A stretch of DNA of 64,000 nucleotides from JAHRVQ01 sp029941905 (GTDB taxonomy: Bacteria; Pseudomonadota; Gammaproteobacteria; Pseudomonadales; Azotimanducaceae), in NCBI GenBank assembly GCA_029941905.1, contig JAPYTQ010000011.1, positions 1-64,000 of the forward strand, written 5' to 3'. Below the pieces are notes generated by a model that saw only the letters and a list, made by a program, of their open reading frames with translations, searched no databases and was not told the origin of the DNA. The stretch's first letter is position 1. Each line of letters begins with the position of its first letter. The position numbers were made by a program, and so were the translations under genes. This document shows positions 8,460-17,046 of the stretch, one piece after another.

Positions 8460-9239
8460 TCATGAGCGACGGGATTCACGGGGTCGTTCAGAAGATTGTG
8501 TTGCAATTGACAGGTAGTCTTCCAGAGACAGGTTTTCAGGCCGTAACTTGGGGTCCAGGCCCAGCGATTCAAGGTCCTGGACAGTTGCAAATCCTTTCAG
8601 GGCGTTGCGGATCGTTTTTCGTCGTGCGCTAAATGCCTGGGTGAGGATACGCTGGAACAAAGTTACATCGACATTGCGCTGGTTCTGCTTTGGGCTTAAA
8701 CGAATAATCGCTGACATCACCTTCGGACGGGGTACAAACGATTCAGGAGAAACGGTAAATAATTTTTCAGTGTCACAGTACAGCTGGCTCATGATGGATA
8801 AACGGCCATAGTCAGATGTTGAGTGGGTTGCGGTCATTCGTTCAACGACTTCAAGCTGAAGCATGAAGTGCATGTCGTTGATAAGGTCCAGTTTATTAAA
8901 TAACTTGAACAACAAGGGTGTAGAGATGTTGTACGGTAAATTGCCAACAATCCTGAACGGTACGCCGGATTCGATCTCGGAAATATCGTACTTAAGGATG
9001 TCAGACTCGATGATATTGAGACCCGGGTGTTTTGCGCGTAGCCCGGATGCGAGGTCCCTGTCTATTTCGACAACATCCAGCTGACAGCCGGACTCCAGCA
9101 GCAGGTCGGTCAGGGCTCCTCTGCCAGGGCCGATTTCCAGAATATGGTCCTGCGGCTGCGGATTAATTACTTCGACTATTTTTCGGATGATGTTCTGGTC
9201 ATGAAGAAAATTCTGGCCGAAGCGCCTGCGGGCTCGCAT
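8460..9239 (-). CDS. rsmA: 16S rRNA (A1518/A1519) dimethyltransferase
   Basis: KsgA/RsmA dimethylates two adjacent adenosines near the 3' end of 16S rRNA during 30S maturation. Motifs: RFGQNFLHD at the start, SAM-binding LEIGPGRGALT, and catalytic NLPYNIS. I place the start at ATG 9239 (259 residues), one base after the pdxA stop, because family members begin close to RRRFGQNF; an in-frame upstream start at 9272 would overlap pdxA by 32 bases. It is in the surA-pdxA-rsmA operon. Confidence 0.95.
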   Translation of the reverse strand: MRARRRFGQNFLHDQNIIRKIVEVINPQPQDHILEIGPGRGALTDLLLESGCQLDVVEIDRDLASGLRAKHPGLNIIESDILKYDISEIESGVPFRIVGNLPYNISTPLLFKLFNKLDLINDMHFMLQLEVVERMTATHSTSDYGRLSIMSQLYCDTEKLFTVSPESFVPRPKVMSAIIRLSPKQNQRNVDVTLFQRILTQAFSARRKTIRNALKGFATVQDLESLGLDPKLRPENLSLEDYLSIATQSSERPRESRRS

Positions 9240-9240
9240 G

Positions 9241-10224
9241 TCAGTGGTTCCTTGACGCCAGATCGATGGCATATCGAATGGCCGTGTTCAGGCTCGCTGG
9301 GTCAGCCTTACCCGTTCCCGCGAGATCCAGTGCGGTACCGTGGTCAACGGAGGTCCGGATGATTGGCAAACCGAGTGTAATGTTGACGGCATCCCCAAAA
9401 CCCTGATGTTTCAGAACCGGTAGCCCCTGGTCGTGGTACATAGCCAACACAGCATCGGTTTCACGCAAGCTGGCTGGCGTGAATGCCGTATCGGCAGGTA
9501 TGGGGCCAGTAACATTAATGCCTGACTTGCTGGCATCTTCCAGCGCGGGAATGATGATGTCGAGTTCTTCATGGCCCAGGTGACCGTTCTCACCGGCATG
9601 AGGGTTGAGGCCGCAGACGATAATTCTGGGATTTGCGATATTGAACCTGTTCCGAAGATCCCGATGCAGGATATCCAGGGTAGTTAGCAGTGAGTCATAT
9701 TGGATCGCATCTGCCACCTCACGTAGTGGCAGATGTGTTGTCGCAAGGGCCACCCGTAAGTTCCTAGTCGCCAGCATCATGACCACCTGGGATGTGTTGG
9801 TTCTTTTTGCGAGCCATTCTGTATGGCCGGTAAAAGCAATCCCCGCTTCGTTGATGATTGCCTTGTTTACCGGGCCGGTTACCAGGGCCTGACAGGCGCC
9901 TGACTCGCACAGTTGTACCGCCGTATCGAGGCACTGCAGCACATAGTTCGCGTTGCTGGGGTTCAGTTCGCCGGGCTTTGAAATGCAACCAGGCTTCACT
10001 GGTATGATATTGATATGACCGTCAAGGATATCATTCTGATGGTTGCAGATATGAAAATCAGGGGTTGGGAGGCCGAGCAGTTGCGCTCTTTGTTGCATCA
10101 GGCCTGGATCAGCTACGAGAACTAATCTCGCGCCTAAATCCTGTTTCTTTAGCAACAGCGCGATATCGGGGCCGATGCCTGCAGGCTCCCCGGGAGTTAT
10201 TGCCAGCGTGGGTTTGGAAGACAT
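9241..10224 (-). CDS. pdxA: 4-hydroxythreonine-4-phosphate dehydrogenase
   Basis: NAD-dependent step in the DXP-dependent pyridoxal phosphate pathway. About 327 residues with the characteristic TPGEPAGIGPD start, AGIAFTGHTEWLA (metal ligand region), GLNPHAGENGHLG and MYHDQGLPVLK. ATG 10224 is preferred; a GTG codon immediately before it at 10227 is in frame. It lies between surA (33 bases away) and rsmA, the conserved order. Confidence 0.96.
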   Translation of the reverse strand: MSSKPTLAITPGEPAGIGPDIALLLKKQDLGARLVLVADPGLMQQRAQLLGLPTPDFHICNHQNDILDGHINIIPVKPGCISKPGELNPSNANYVLQCLDTAVQLCESGACQALVTGPVNKAIINEAGIAFTGHTEWLAKRTNTSQVVMMLATRNLRVALATTHLPLREVADAIQYDSLLTTLDILHRDLRNRFNIANPRIIVCGLNPHAGENGHLGHEELDIIIPALEDASKSGINVTGPIPADTAFTPASLRETDAVLAMYHDQGLPVLKHQGFGDAVNITLGLPIIRTSVDHGTALDLAGTGKADPASLNTAIRYAIDLASRNH

Positions 10225-10256
10225 CACTGGTAATCAGCTAGCAGATCAAAAGTCCA

Positions 10257-11555
10257 TCAGATCCGAATTTCAACAAAGGCGTCTTCACGCATTTCCATAA
10301 TCCAGGTCTGCACTTCTTCGTCCATCTTTTGATTTCTCAGGTAGCGTTCGGCTTGTCCCATCCTGAATCGATCGCTGAAATCTTCTACCCGGTGGCCAGT
10401 GATCTGGAGGAAGTGGTATCCGTGCACTGTTTTAAACACAGGTGAAATCTCGTTTAAAGCAACTGACTCCATTTGGCTCTCGAATTCCGGTACGAAAGTA
10501 CCCTGACGGTTCCAGCCAAGGTCTCCACCACTCAAGGCGGATCCCGGATCATCCGAGTGCAACTTTGCGATCTCGTCGAAATCGCGACCGTTGACTATTT
10601 CTTCTCTCAGGGATTCTGCCAACTCTCTGGCTTCCTGTTCTGTTCTGATTTCAGAAGTTTGAATCAGTACATGGCGTACTTCAGTTTGATCCACCTGACC
10701 TTCGGCCTTTGCGCCACGTTTTTCCAGTAGTTTTATAATGTGGTAGCCACTGCCACTCTTTATGGGGCCGTAGATATCACCCGTTGCCATATCCTGGGCG
10801 ATATCAGCGAACATAGTTGGTAGCTGGGCTGCTTTGCGCCAGCCCAGGTCGCCTCCCTCCAAGGCGTTTTGACCAGCGCTTTTTTGTATAGCGAGTCCAT
10901 GAAAGTCAGCCCCCTGGTTAACCTGGTCAATTAATGACTGGGCTTCACGTTTCACGCTTAATATCTGTTCGGATTTCGCATCATTAGGTATGGGCAGCAG
11001 AATGTGTGCCAACCGATATTCATCCGCAGTGATTACTTCACCCAGCTCTGATGCCAGAAAATTCTTGATCTCCTGTTCTGTTATCTTGATACGGCTTCGC
11101 ATGATTCCCTGCTGCACACGACTTATGGCAATCTCACGGCGGATCTGCTCGCGCATATCAACATAGGAGATACCATCTTGTTGGATGGCAACGGTAAACT
11201 CAGACAAGCTCATATTATTCTGCTGGGCTATCCCCTGCATCGCTTCTGTCAGCTCCTCGTCGCTGATACGTACCCCTGCGCGGTCTGCCATTTGTAGTTG
11301 AAGGCTCTCCACGATAAGTCGTTCTATAATTTGCTGGTTGAGGATATCTTCCGGTGGCATTTGTTGCCCGGCACTTTCAACCTGCGTCTGGATGGACTGG
11401 CGTCGGACGTCCAATTCGGACTGCATAATGACATCCTCGTCGACCACGGCGATGATTTTGTCCAGGATGACCAGTGAAGCCGATGCCGGGAAAGATATCA
11501 ATACAGCGGTAGCCAGCCCGGTCGACAGAGATAACAATGTTGAGATTCTGTTCAT
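10257..11555 (-). CDS. surA: Periplasmic chaperone / peptidyl-prolyl isomerase SurA
   Basis: Escorts outer-membrane proteins, including LptD, across the periplasm. It has a signal peptide (to about residue 26, PASASL), the N-terminal chaperone domain starting LDKIIAVVDEDVIMQSELD, and two parvulin PpiC domains (about 178-279 and 290-388), each with the GGDLGW motif. Total 432 residues, normal length. It lies 22 bases downstream of lptD, whose product is its best-known client. Confidence 0.96.
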   Translation of the reverse strand: MNRISTLLSLSTGLATAVLISFPASASLVILDKIIAVVDEDVIMQSELDVRRQSIQTQVESAGQQMPPEDILNQQIIERLIVESLQLQMADRAGVRISDEELTEAMQGIAQQNNMSLSEFTVAIQQDGISYVDMREQIRREIAISRVQQGIMRSRIKITEQEIKNFLASELGEVITADEYRLAHILLPIPNDAKSEQILSVKREAQSLIDQVNQGADFHGLAIQKSAGQNALEGGDLGWRKAAQLPTMFADIAQDMATGDIYGPIKSGSGYHIIKLLEKRGAKAEGQVDQTEVRHVLIQTSEIRTEQEARELAESLREEIVNGRDFDEIAKLHSDDPGSALSGGDLGWNRQGTFVPEFESQMESVALNEISPVFKTVHGYHFLQITGHRVEDFSDRFRMGQAERYLRNQKMDEEVQTWIMEMREDAFVEIRI

Positions 11556-11577
11556 TTACAAACCCAATTTTGTTTGA

Positions 11578-14088
11578 TTATAACCCAATGGCGTTTTCCC
11601 TGTTTCTGTATCCGGGAATAGCATCTTCCAACAGTGTATCCAGGCGTTTGCCCAGGGTCGCCAGGCCTTTCATCTGAAACTCGAAAAAGATGCCGGTTTC
11701 GGACGGCGTTGTGATATCTGTCAGGGCGATGACATCCCCGGGAGAGTTTGGGTCGTCCACCAGAGTGATAATGGCTCTCGGCTCCTTCAGGAAACGTCGG
11801 ACCACCAGTCTGGACTTCCAGCAACAGTCGTTATATTCAAGACCGACGAATGATTCAATAGTTCGATGGTCATCCCAGCCAAAATTCCATCGTCCGATCA
11901 CGCTCCACTGCCGGACCAATGGCCAGATAAAACTCAGGTCAGATTCTTCGGAACTGGCAATCAGGGTTGGGATCTGGACGTCGGGACTGGTGTAAATATA
12001 ACTTAGATTGAAGATCTTTCGTTGGCCGGTCTGGTACTTTAGTCCAAAAGTACTGCGATTGGTTCGTTTGACCTCAGGTTCCCACTCAAAAGTGTGGGAG
12101 ACACTCACGCCGTTGGCCAGAGACAAGCGAGCCTGAGTAAATAGCGCGGATCGTTTTGCCGTCGGATCCTCATCTGGCGTGGGTTTGAATATAACCTCAC
12201 GATCCTTCAGATAGTGGATCTGCCCTATACTCGCCGAGAGAAACTCCGCGCCTGTCTCCCCCGATAAGAAGCGGGTTGTGAGCCCAAGACTAAACTGTCG
12301 GGCGTCACCGATTCGATCGTAACCGGTAAACCGATTCTCACGAAAGATGGATGTATAGGTCAAAGGAAATGCGGCAGCATCGAATTTTGGCAGATCGTCC
12401 TGATCTGCATAGTCAACCGAGAGAAAGTACACTCTTGGTTCGAGAGTCTGCTGGATTTTTGCATCTCCCCAGTTAAAAAATCGATCAAAATAAAGGCCGG
12501 AGTCGATGGAAAAGCGAGGTATTGTGAGCTCCGGGTTGGCACGGCCTAACGGGGGTGAGTCATCGAGATTGTACTTACGATGGATGAGACCTATTGCCGG
12601 TTCGACAAATCCCCAGATAGAGACGAACGGCCAACTTACCCCAAAGTCTGCAACGACGCGTTCGCCGATGGTCGCATCTGCGCCCAGCAGACCCGTATTG
12701 TTCTTGTCAAAAAACGTGTAATCCAGTTTTACATCAGCGTTAACCGCACGCAATTGCTGGTACCAGTTAGTCGACAGCGAAGGCAGTCTTTCGTACTGGG
12801 GCAATGGGATCGTGTCCAGGTTTTGAAAGCCCTGCAGGGTCAGTGCCGTGTTCCAGTTATCACCTCGATATTCCACGGTACCAATTCGGTCCAGGGCTGC
12901 GGTACGCCGATTTGTAAAACTGGAATCTACGGGGTTGATGAATTGCTCGACAGCGCTTGATCCAACATTGCCACCGATATCATGCAGATAGTCGATATCG
13001 GACACTGCGCTATAGTCAATGGTTGTCTTCCAGCGTGAATCCAGGCCTCCATCATGGCGAATATTGAGTAACCAGCGATCCTGCTTTTCAAAGTCCCGGA
13101 CTGGAATATCCACCCCATCTTCTGTCTCATCGCGAAGAATGCGATCGTCGTAAATATCATCCTTGTACAGGAACGCGCCATTAATCTGGTTCATTGAGCG
13201 ACGGGTCATGAACCTGAATTGCCCGTCGTTGATCAGACCTCTTTTCCACAGGCTCCTTAACTCATACGTCGCATCATAGTTCGGCGCCAGGTTGAAGTAA
13301 TAGGGAATATTGATGTCCGTTCCACCGTCGGAATCGTAGCCAATATTTGGCAACAGGAATCCTGATTGTCGATCACTGTTGATTGGGAACCGCAGATAAG
13401 GGAAATAAAGAACGGGTACGTTTCTGACCTTGATGGTCATGTTACGCGCGATACCAACCCCTTTATCCGGCACGAGGTTGAGGCTGTTCGAGTTCATCAT
13501 CCAGGCAGTGCTGCCGGGATCACATCGGGTCAGGCTGGCATTGTCCATGATGATATGGCCGTTTTCCTCCAGACTAATGCTGGATGCGTTGCCTCGATAG
13601 CCGGACTGGTGGAGTAGAAATGTCCCTCGATCGATCACACCTGTACCAGTAAGCAGGTTCGAGCTTGCATGCTCGCCGGTTAATAGCATCCCGTCCTGTC
13701 GAATCCGCAGGGGCCCGTCAATCTCCGCAATTTGAGTTTCTTCGTTTTGGACGATTTTGGGTGAATGAATCTCCTGGGCGTTCTGAATCAGCAAGACATC
13801 ACCGGTCAAGGTCATTAATTTGTCGATTTCGTAATTCGCGTTGTTCGCCGCGGCTTCCATTGCACCGGGTATCAGGGTTTGGCGTTTTTCGGGTTCCAGA
13901 TACCGGCCATGACAGAAATAGGGCAGGGCTTCAAGATCAGTGGGAGACATATGATCGGCTGCCTGCCAGTCGATTTCTGCCGCAGTGCTGTTCGGGTGGT
14001 CCGATTCAAGGTCCTGGTCAGCGAAACTCCCGCTTATGTTTAACAGTCCAGACAGGCACAAAATTGAAATGGCGTTTTTTTGACTCAA
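11578..14088 (-). CDS. lptD: LPS-assembly protein LptD
   Basis: Outer-membrane translocon that inserts lipopolysaccharide into the outer leaflet. The 836-residue protein has a signal sequence, an OstA/LptA-like N-domain (about 90-230) and a large beta-barrel ending before residue 836. Cysteines in LptD positions are visible: C59 (YFCHGRY), one in TRCDPGS, and the adjacent pair in NDCCWKSR that forms the inter-domain disulphides. The start is TTG 14088 with no clear ribosome-binding site; there is no in-frame ATG before residue 47. It is the first gene of the lptD-surA-pdxA-rsmA-apaH-cca run and diverges from amgK. Confidence 0.96.
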   Translation of the reverse strand: MSQKNAISILCLSGLLNISGSFADQDLESDHPNSTAAEIDWQAADHMSPTDLEALPYFCHGRYLEPEKRQTLIPGAMEAAANNANYEIDKLMTLTGDVLLIQNAQEIHSPKIVQNEETQIAEIDGPLRIRQDGMLLTGEHASSNLLTGTGVIDRGTFLLHQSGYRGNASSISLEENGHIIMDNASLTRCDPGSTAWMMNSNSLNLVPDKGVGIARNMTIKVRNVPVLYFPYLRFPINSDRQSGFLLPNIGYDSDGGTDINIPYYFNLAPNYDATYELRSLWKRGLINDGQFRFMTRRSMNQINGAFLYKDDIYDDRILRDETEDGVDIPVRDFEKQDRWLLNIRHDGGLDSRWKTTIDYSAVSDIDYLHDIGGNVGSSAVEQFINPVDSSFTNRRTAALDRIGTVEYRGDNWNTALTLQGFQNLDTIPLPQYERLPSLSTNWYQQLRAVNADVKLDYTFFDKNNTGLLGADATIGERVVADFGVSWPFVSIWGFVEPAIGLIHRKYNLDDSPPLGRANPELTIPRFSIDSGLYFDRFFNWGDAKIQQTLEPRVYFLSVDYADQDDLPKFDAAAFPLTYTSIFRENRFTGYDRIGDARQFSLGLTTRFLSGETGAEFLSASIGQIHYLKDREVIFKPTPDEDPTAKRSALFTQARLSLANGVSVSHTFEWEPEVKRTNRSTFGLKYQTGQRKIFNLSYIYTSPDVQIPTLIASSEESDLSFIWPLVRQWSVIGRWNFGWDDHRTIESFVGLEYNDCCWKSRLVVRRFLKEPRAIITLVDDPNSPGDVIALTDITTPSETGIFFEFQMKGLATLGKRLDTLLEDAIPGYRNRENAIGL

Positions 14089-14199
14089 GTTAGGCTGATT
14101 CTAAACAGGAACTGATGGGTGTGGCCTTTCGCCGGGTAAAGGAGATAGGGGATAATAAAGCATTCATCATATAAGGTCAGGTACTTCCTGCGACAAGAC

Positions 14200-15339
14200 A
14201 TGGTAAACCCAGACGTGGTCAAGAATGTGCAACAAAGCCGGGAAAAACAGTTAAACATCTGGGCTCGAGCCCGATTGTTCGATCGGGGCGAGAAGATGGG
14301 TAATGAGTTCAGGCTTTATCCGGCATCCGATGATGCTAGCTTCCGGAGATATTTTCGTGGCCAGGCAGCATCCGGCAGTTATATTTTTGTGGATGCGCCA
14401 CCGGAAAAGGAAGACAACCCGACATTCGTTCAGATCGCCAGGCTTCTTGGTGACAATGGGCTTAACGCTCCGCGGGTCTATGATGTGGATTTTTCAGCAG
14501 GCTACATGATGCTCTCAGACCTTGGAGATGAATTGTATCTGGACGCCCTTCAAACCGGAGACAAGGAGCGCACAGCGGGGCTATACAGTGCAGCCTTGAC
14601 GACTCTGACAAAGTTTTCGAAGGTGGAAACGTCAGGGTTACCGGTCTATTCAGAGTCTGTACTGCGACAGGAAATGGACCTGTTTCCAGACTGGTTCCTG
14701 GCCAAACAAATGGGGGTATCACTGCAACCGGACGAGCGCAGGCACCTTGAATCGGTGTTTCAGCTGATGGTGACCAATGCGCTTGAGCAACCCCTGGTAT
14801 TTGTGCATCGCGATTTCCATTGCCGCAATTTGATGATTACAGAAGAAAACAGTCCTGGAATCATCGACTTTCAGGATGCGATCAAGGGCCCCGTGACCTA
14901 CGACCTGGTTTCTTTACTGAAGGATTGTTACTGGAGGTTTCCCCGGCACGAGGTGGTTACCCGGGTGAAAGGTTACTGGCAGATGCTGGAGCCAGACGTT
15001 AATTTTGAACATTTTATGCGCTGGTTTGACTTAATGGGTCTGCAGCGACACATCAAATGCGCCGGTATCTTTAGCCGGTTGCATCTCAGGGACTTTAAAT
15101 CCAACTACCTGCACGACATACCCCTGGTGATGGAATACATTCTGGAAGTCTGCCGGGAATATGATGAAGTCAGCGCCTTTGGTCAGTGGCTTCAGGCTCG
15201 AATCCTTCCCGATCTTGCAGTGAGGCTGAATACTGCCAGGCCCCTTACTGAGAGACGGTCAAAGACAACAATTTCTACGCAGCCAATTTCTGAGGGGCCA
15301 GGTTCTGAGGGACCAGGTTCTGAGGGAGACAATCCTTGA
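14200..15339 (+). CDS. amgK: N-acetylmuramate/N-acetylglucosamine anomeric kinase AmgK
   Basis: Phosphorylates the anomeric carbon of MurNAc or GlcNAc in the recycling route that bypasses de novo UDP-MurNAc synthesis. An aminoglycoside phosphotransferase fold is shown by HRDFHCRNLM (catalytic Asp) and GIIDFQDA (Mg-binding Asp). The identification rests on these plus the next gene, murU, and divergent lptD, the Pseudomonas arrangement. It is 379 residues; the tail is an in-frame expansion (SEGPG twice, then SEGDNP) from a 15-nt DNA repeat and is longer than usual. Its TGA overlaps the murU start. Upstream in-frame ATGs (14200, 14296) leave the exact N-terminus open. Confidence 0.9.
   Translation: MVNPDVVKNVQQSREKQLNIWARARLFDRGEKMGNEFRLYPASDDASFRRYFRGQAASGSYIFVDAPPEKEDNPTFVQIARLLGDNGLNAPRVYDVDFSAGYMMLSDLGDELYLDALQTGDKERTAGLYSAALTTLTKFSKVETSGLPVYSESVLRQEMDLFPDWFLAKQMGVSLQPDERRHLESVFQLMVTNALEQPLVFVHRDFHCRNLMITEENSPGIIDFQDAIKGPVTYDLVSLLKDCYWRFPRHEVVTRVKGYWQMLEPDVNFEHFMRWFDLMGLQRHIKCAGIFSRLHLRDFKSNYLHDIPLVMEYILEVCREYDEVSAFGQWLQARILPDLAVRLNTARPLTERRSKTTISTQPISEGPGSEGPGSEGDNP
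15289..15333 (+). repeat. 15-nt tandem repeat at the 3' end of amgK
   Basis: Copies at 15289-15303, 15304-15318 and a diverged third at 15319-15333 (TCTGAGGGACCAGGT type). Five codons per unit, ending six bases before the stop. Confidence 0.9.
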
Positions 15340-16013
15340 AGGCCATGATTCTGGCGGCGGGTGAGGGCAAGCGCATGCAACCATTGACTCGTGACATACC
15401 TAAACCCTTGCTGTGGCTGAATGGCAAAACTTTGATCGATCACCATGTTGAGGCGTTGCAATCTGCCGGATTTGATGAAGTCGTCATCAATATCCACTAT
15501 CTTGGGGAAATGATCAGAACTCACATAAATCAGCGAACCGATCTGTCCATAAAAATTTCATTTTCAAAAGAACCTGAACTGTTGGAAACCGCAGGCGGTA
15601 TCAAAAAAGCGTTACCGCTTCTGGGTGTTGAACCTTTCGCTGTGGTCAGCGGGGATATTTACACGGACTATGATTTCCGCCGCTTGCGAGTATTTGACAT
15701 CAGGAAGAAGGCTCACCTGGTGATGGTTGATAACCCCGAACATCACGCGGAAGGAGATTTTTCAATCGCCTCGTCGGGGTTGCTAAAACTGGATGGGAGC
15801 AGACTTACCTGGGGAAGCATTGGGATATTCAGTGCTGGGTTCTTTGATTCTGTCAAACCCGGCAGATGTTCCCTGCGACATCTGTTCGACACCTCCATCC
15901 CCCGGGGTGAATTAACTGGAGAGTATTACAGGGGTTTTTGGACGGACGTCGGCACCCCCCGAAGGTTAAAAGAATTACGCGATACGGTGAAGGGCGTTAT
16001 CAACAGACCGTGA
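15336..16013 (+). CDS. murU: N-acetylmuramate alpha-1-phosphate uridylyltransferase MurU
   Basis: Makes UDP-MurNAc from MurNAc-1-phosphate and UTP, the partner step to AmgK. Nucleotidyltransferase signature MKAMILAAGEGKRMQPLT at the N-terminus, DIPKPLLWLNGK, and VSGDIYTDYD (metal-binding Asp). 225 residues. The start is TTG 15336, overlapping the amgK TGA by three bases (TTGA); family members begin with the same MKAMILAAG, which favours this over ATG 15345. The overlap suggests translational coupling. Confidence 0.93.
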   Translation: MKAMILAAGEGKRMQPLTRDIPKPLLWLNGKTLIDHHVEALQSAGFDEVVINIHYLGEMIRTHINQRTDLSIKISFSKEPELLETAGGIKKALPLLGVEPFAVVSGDIYTDYDFRRLRVFDIRKKAHLVMVDNPEHHAEGDFSIASSGLLKLDGSRLTWGSIGIFSAGFFDSVKPGRCSLRHLFDTSIPRGELTGEYYRGFWTDVGTPRRLKELRDTVKGVINRP

Positions 16014-16043
16014 TTCAGATAGAATAGTTTTTTTCAACAGGGG

Positions 16044-16721
16044 ATGACAGTGGATCCAGCGATTGCTCCTTCAATTTTATCGGCAGACTTTGCGCGGTTG
16101 GGACAGGAAGTTGATGATGTCCTGGCGGCAGGCGCGGATATCATTCATTTTGATGTTATGGACAATCACTATGTGCCGAACCTGACAATAGGGCCGATGG
16201 TTTGTGCGGCGTTGCGTCAGTACGGTGTCAAGGCACCCATTGACGTGCATTTAATGGTTAAACCTGTCGACAGGATTATCGATGACTTCATTGAAGCAGG
16301 GGCGTCCTATATTACGTTTCATCCCGAGGCTACTGAACATATTGGTCGTTCCCTGGATACGATTCGCAGCGGCGGTTGTAAGTGTGGCCTGGTGTTCAAC
16401 CCAACGACACCACTAAGTTACCTTGATTATGTGATGGGCAAGGTTGATATGATCCTTATCATGTCAATTAACCCGGGGTTTGGTGGTCAGAAGTTTATCC
16501 CCATGACACATGAAAAACTGCGCCAGGCCAGAAAACGCATCGACGACAGTGGGCGGGACATAAGGTTGGAGATCGATGGCGGAGTAAAGGTGGACAATAT
16601 TGCTGAAATTGCCGGGTCCGGTGCAGATACCTTTGTTGCCGGTTCGGCGATTTTTGGTTCAGAAAATTATGCGGAGATCATCTCTGCCATGAAAGAGGAG
16701 ATCCGAACGACCTCGTCGTGA
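16044..16721 (+). CDS. rpe: Ribulose-phosphate 3-epimerase
   Basis: Interconverts ribulose-5-P and xylulose-5-P in the pentose phosphate pathway. TIM-barrel motifs: APSILSADFARLG, HFDVMDNHYVPN, DVHLMV, MSINPGFGGQKF, EIDGGV. About 225 residues. The AGGGG at 16039-16043 directly abuts ATG 16044, whereas it is six bases from an in-frame GTG at 16050, so GTG 16050 is the likelier true start. The gph gene often found between rpe and trpE is absent. Confidence 0.96.
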   Translation: MTVDPAIAPSILSADFARLGQEVDDVLAAGADIIHFDVMDNHYVPNLTIGPMVCAALRQYGVKAPIDVHLMVKPVDRIIDDFIEAGASYITFHPEATEHIGRSLDTIRSGGCKCGLVFNPTTPLSYLDYVMGKVDMILIMSINPGFGGQKFIPMTHEKLRQARKRIDDSGRDIRLEIDGGVKVDNIAEIAGSGADTFVAGSAIFGSENYAEIISAMKEEIRTTSS

Positions 16722-16807
16722 GGTTCCCCGCACTGGGTTGATAAGCATGTAGGTCTGTTTTAAGCTGTCCCGGCCCACTGCTATTAACAGATGGGAACAT
16801 TCAACGA

Positions 16808-16829
16808 CGAAACAACAACGAAACAACAA
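16808..16829 (+). repeat. 11-nt perfect tandem duplication at the trp leader start
   Basis: CGAAACAACAA occurs twice (16808-16818, 16819-16829); the last A is the first base of the leader-peptide ATG. Confidence 0.85.
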
Positions 16830-16885
16830 TGAAAGAGATAAACCGTCTCAATTGGTACCGCTTCTCCCTATCCTGGCGATGGTGA
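16829..16885 (+). CDS. trpL: trp operon leader peptide (attenuator)
   Basis: An 18-codon ORF, MKEINRLNWYRFSLSWRW, with Trp at 9, 16 and 18, ends 161 bases before the trpE start. Three Trp codons in 18, two of them at the very end, match a ribosome-sensed attenuation leader. Downstream RNA offers mutually exclusive pairings: 16875-16880 or 16881-16887 with 16915-16921, against a hairpin CGTCA-CTG-TGACG (16903-16915). I do not see a classical GC stem plus U-run, so the termination step is not resolved. No strong Shine-Dalgarno sequence precedes the ATG; a 13-codon ORF from ATG 16791 ends overlapping it (ATGA). A possible -35 TTGATA (16738) with a poor -10 TAAGCT (16761) lies upstream. Confidence 0.75.
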   Translation: MKEINRLNWYRFSLSWRW

Positions 16886-17046
16886 TCTAATACCGTTGTA
16901 TCCGTCACTGTGACGATCGCCCTGGGTATTCCAACCGATTTCCCCAGAAAGTTACTACAAAAATAGATTTTTCACTTAAGGTTTTCACAGCAAATTTACG
17001 CAACAGTTAGCGGAGATCACGCATGAGATCTTCTCTGAGAGGCACC

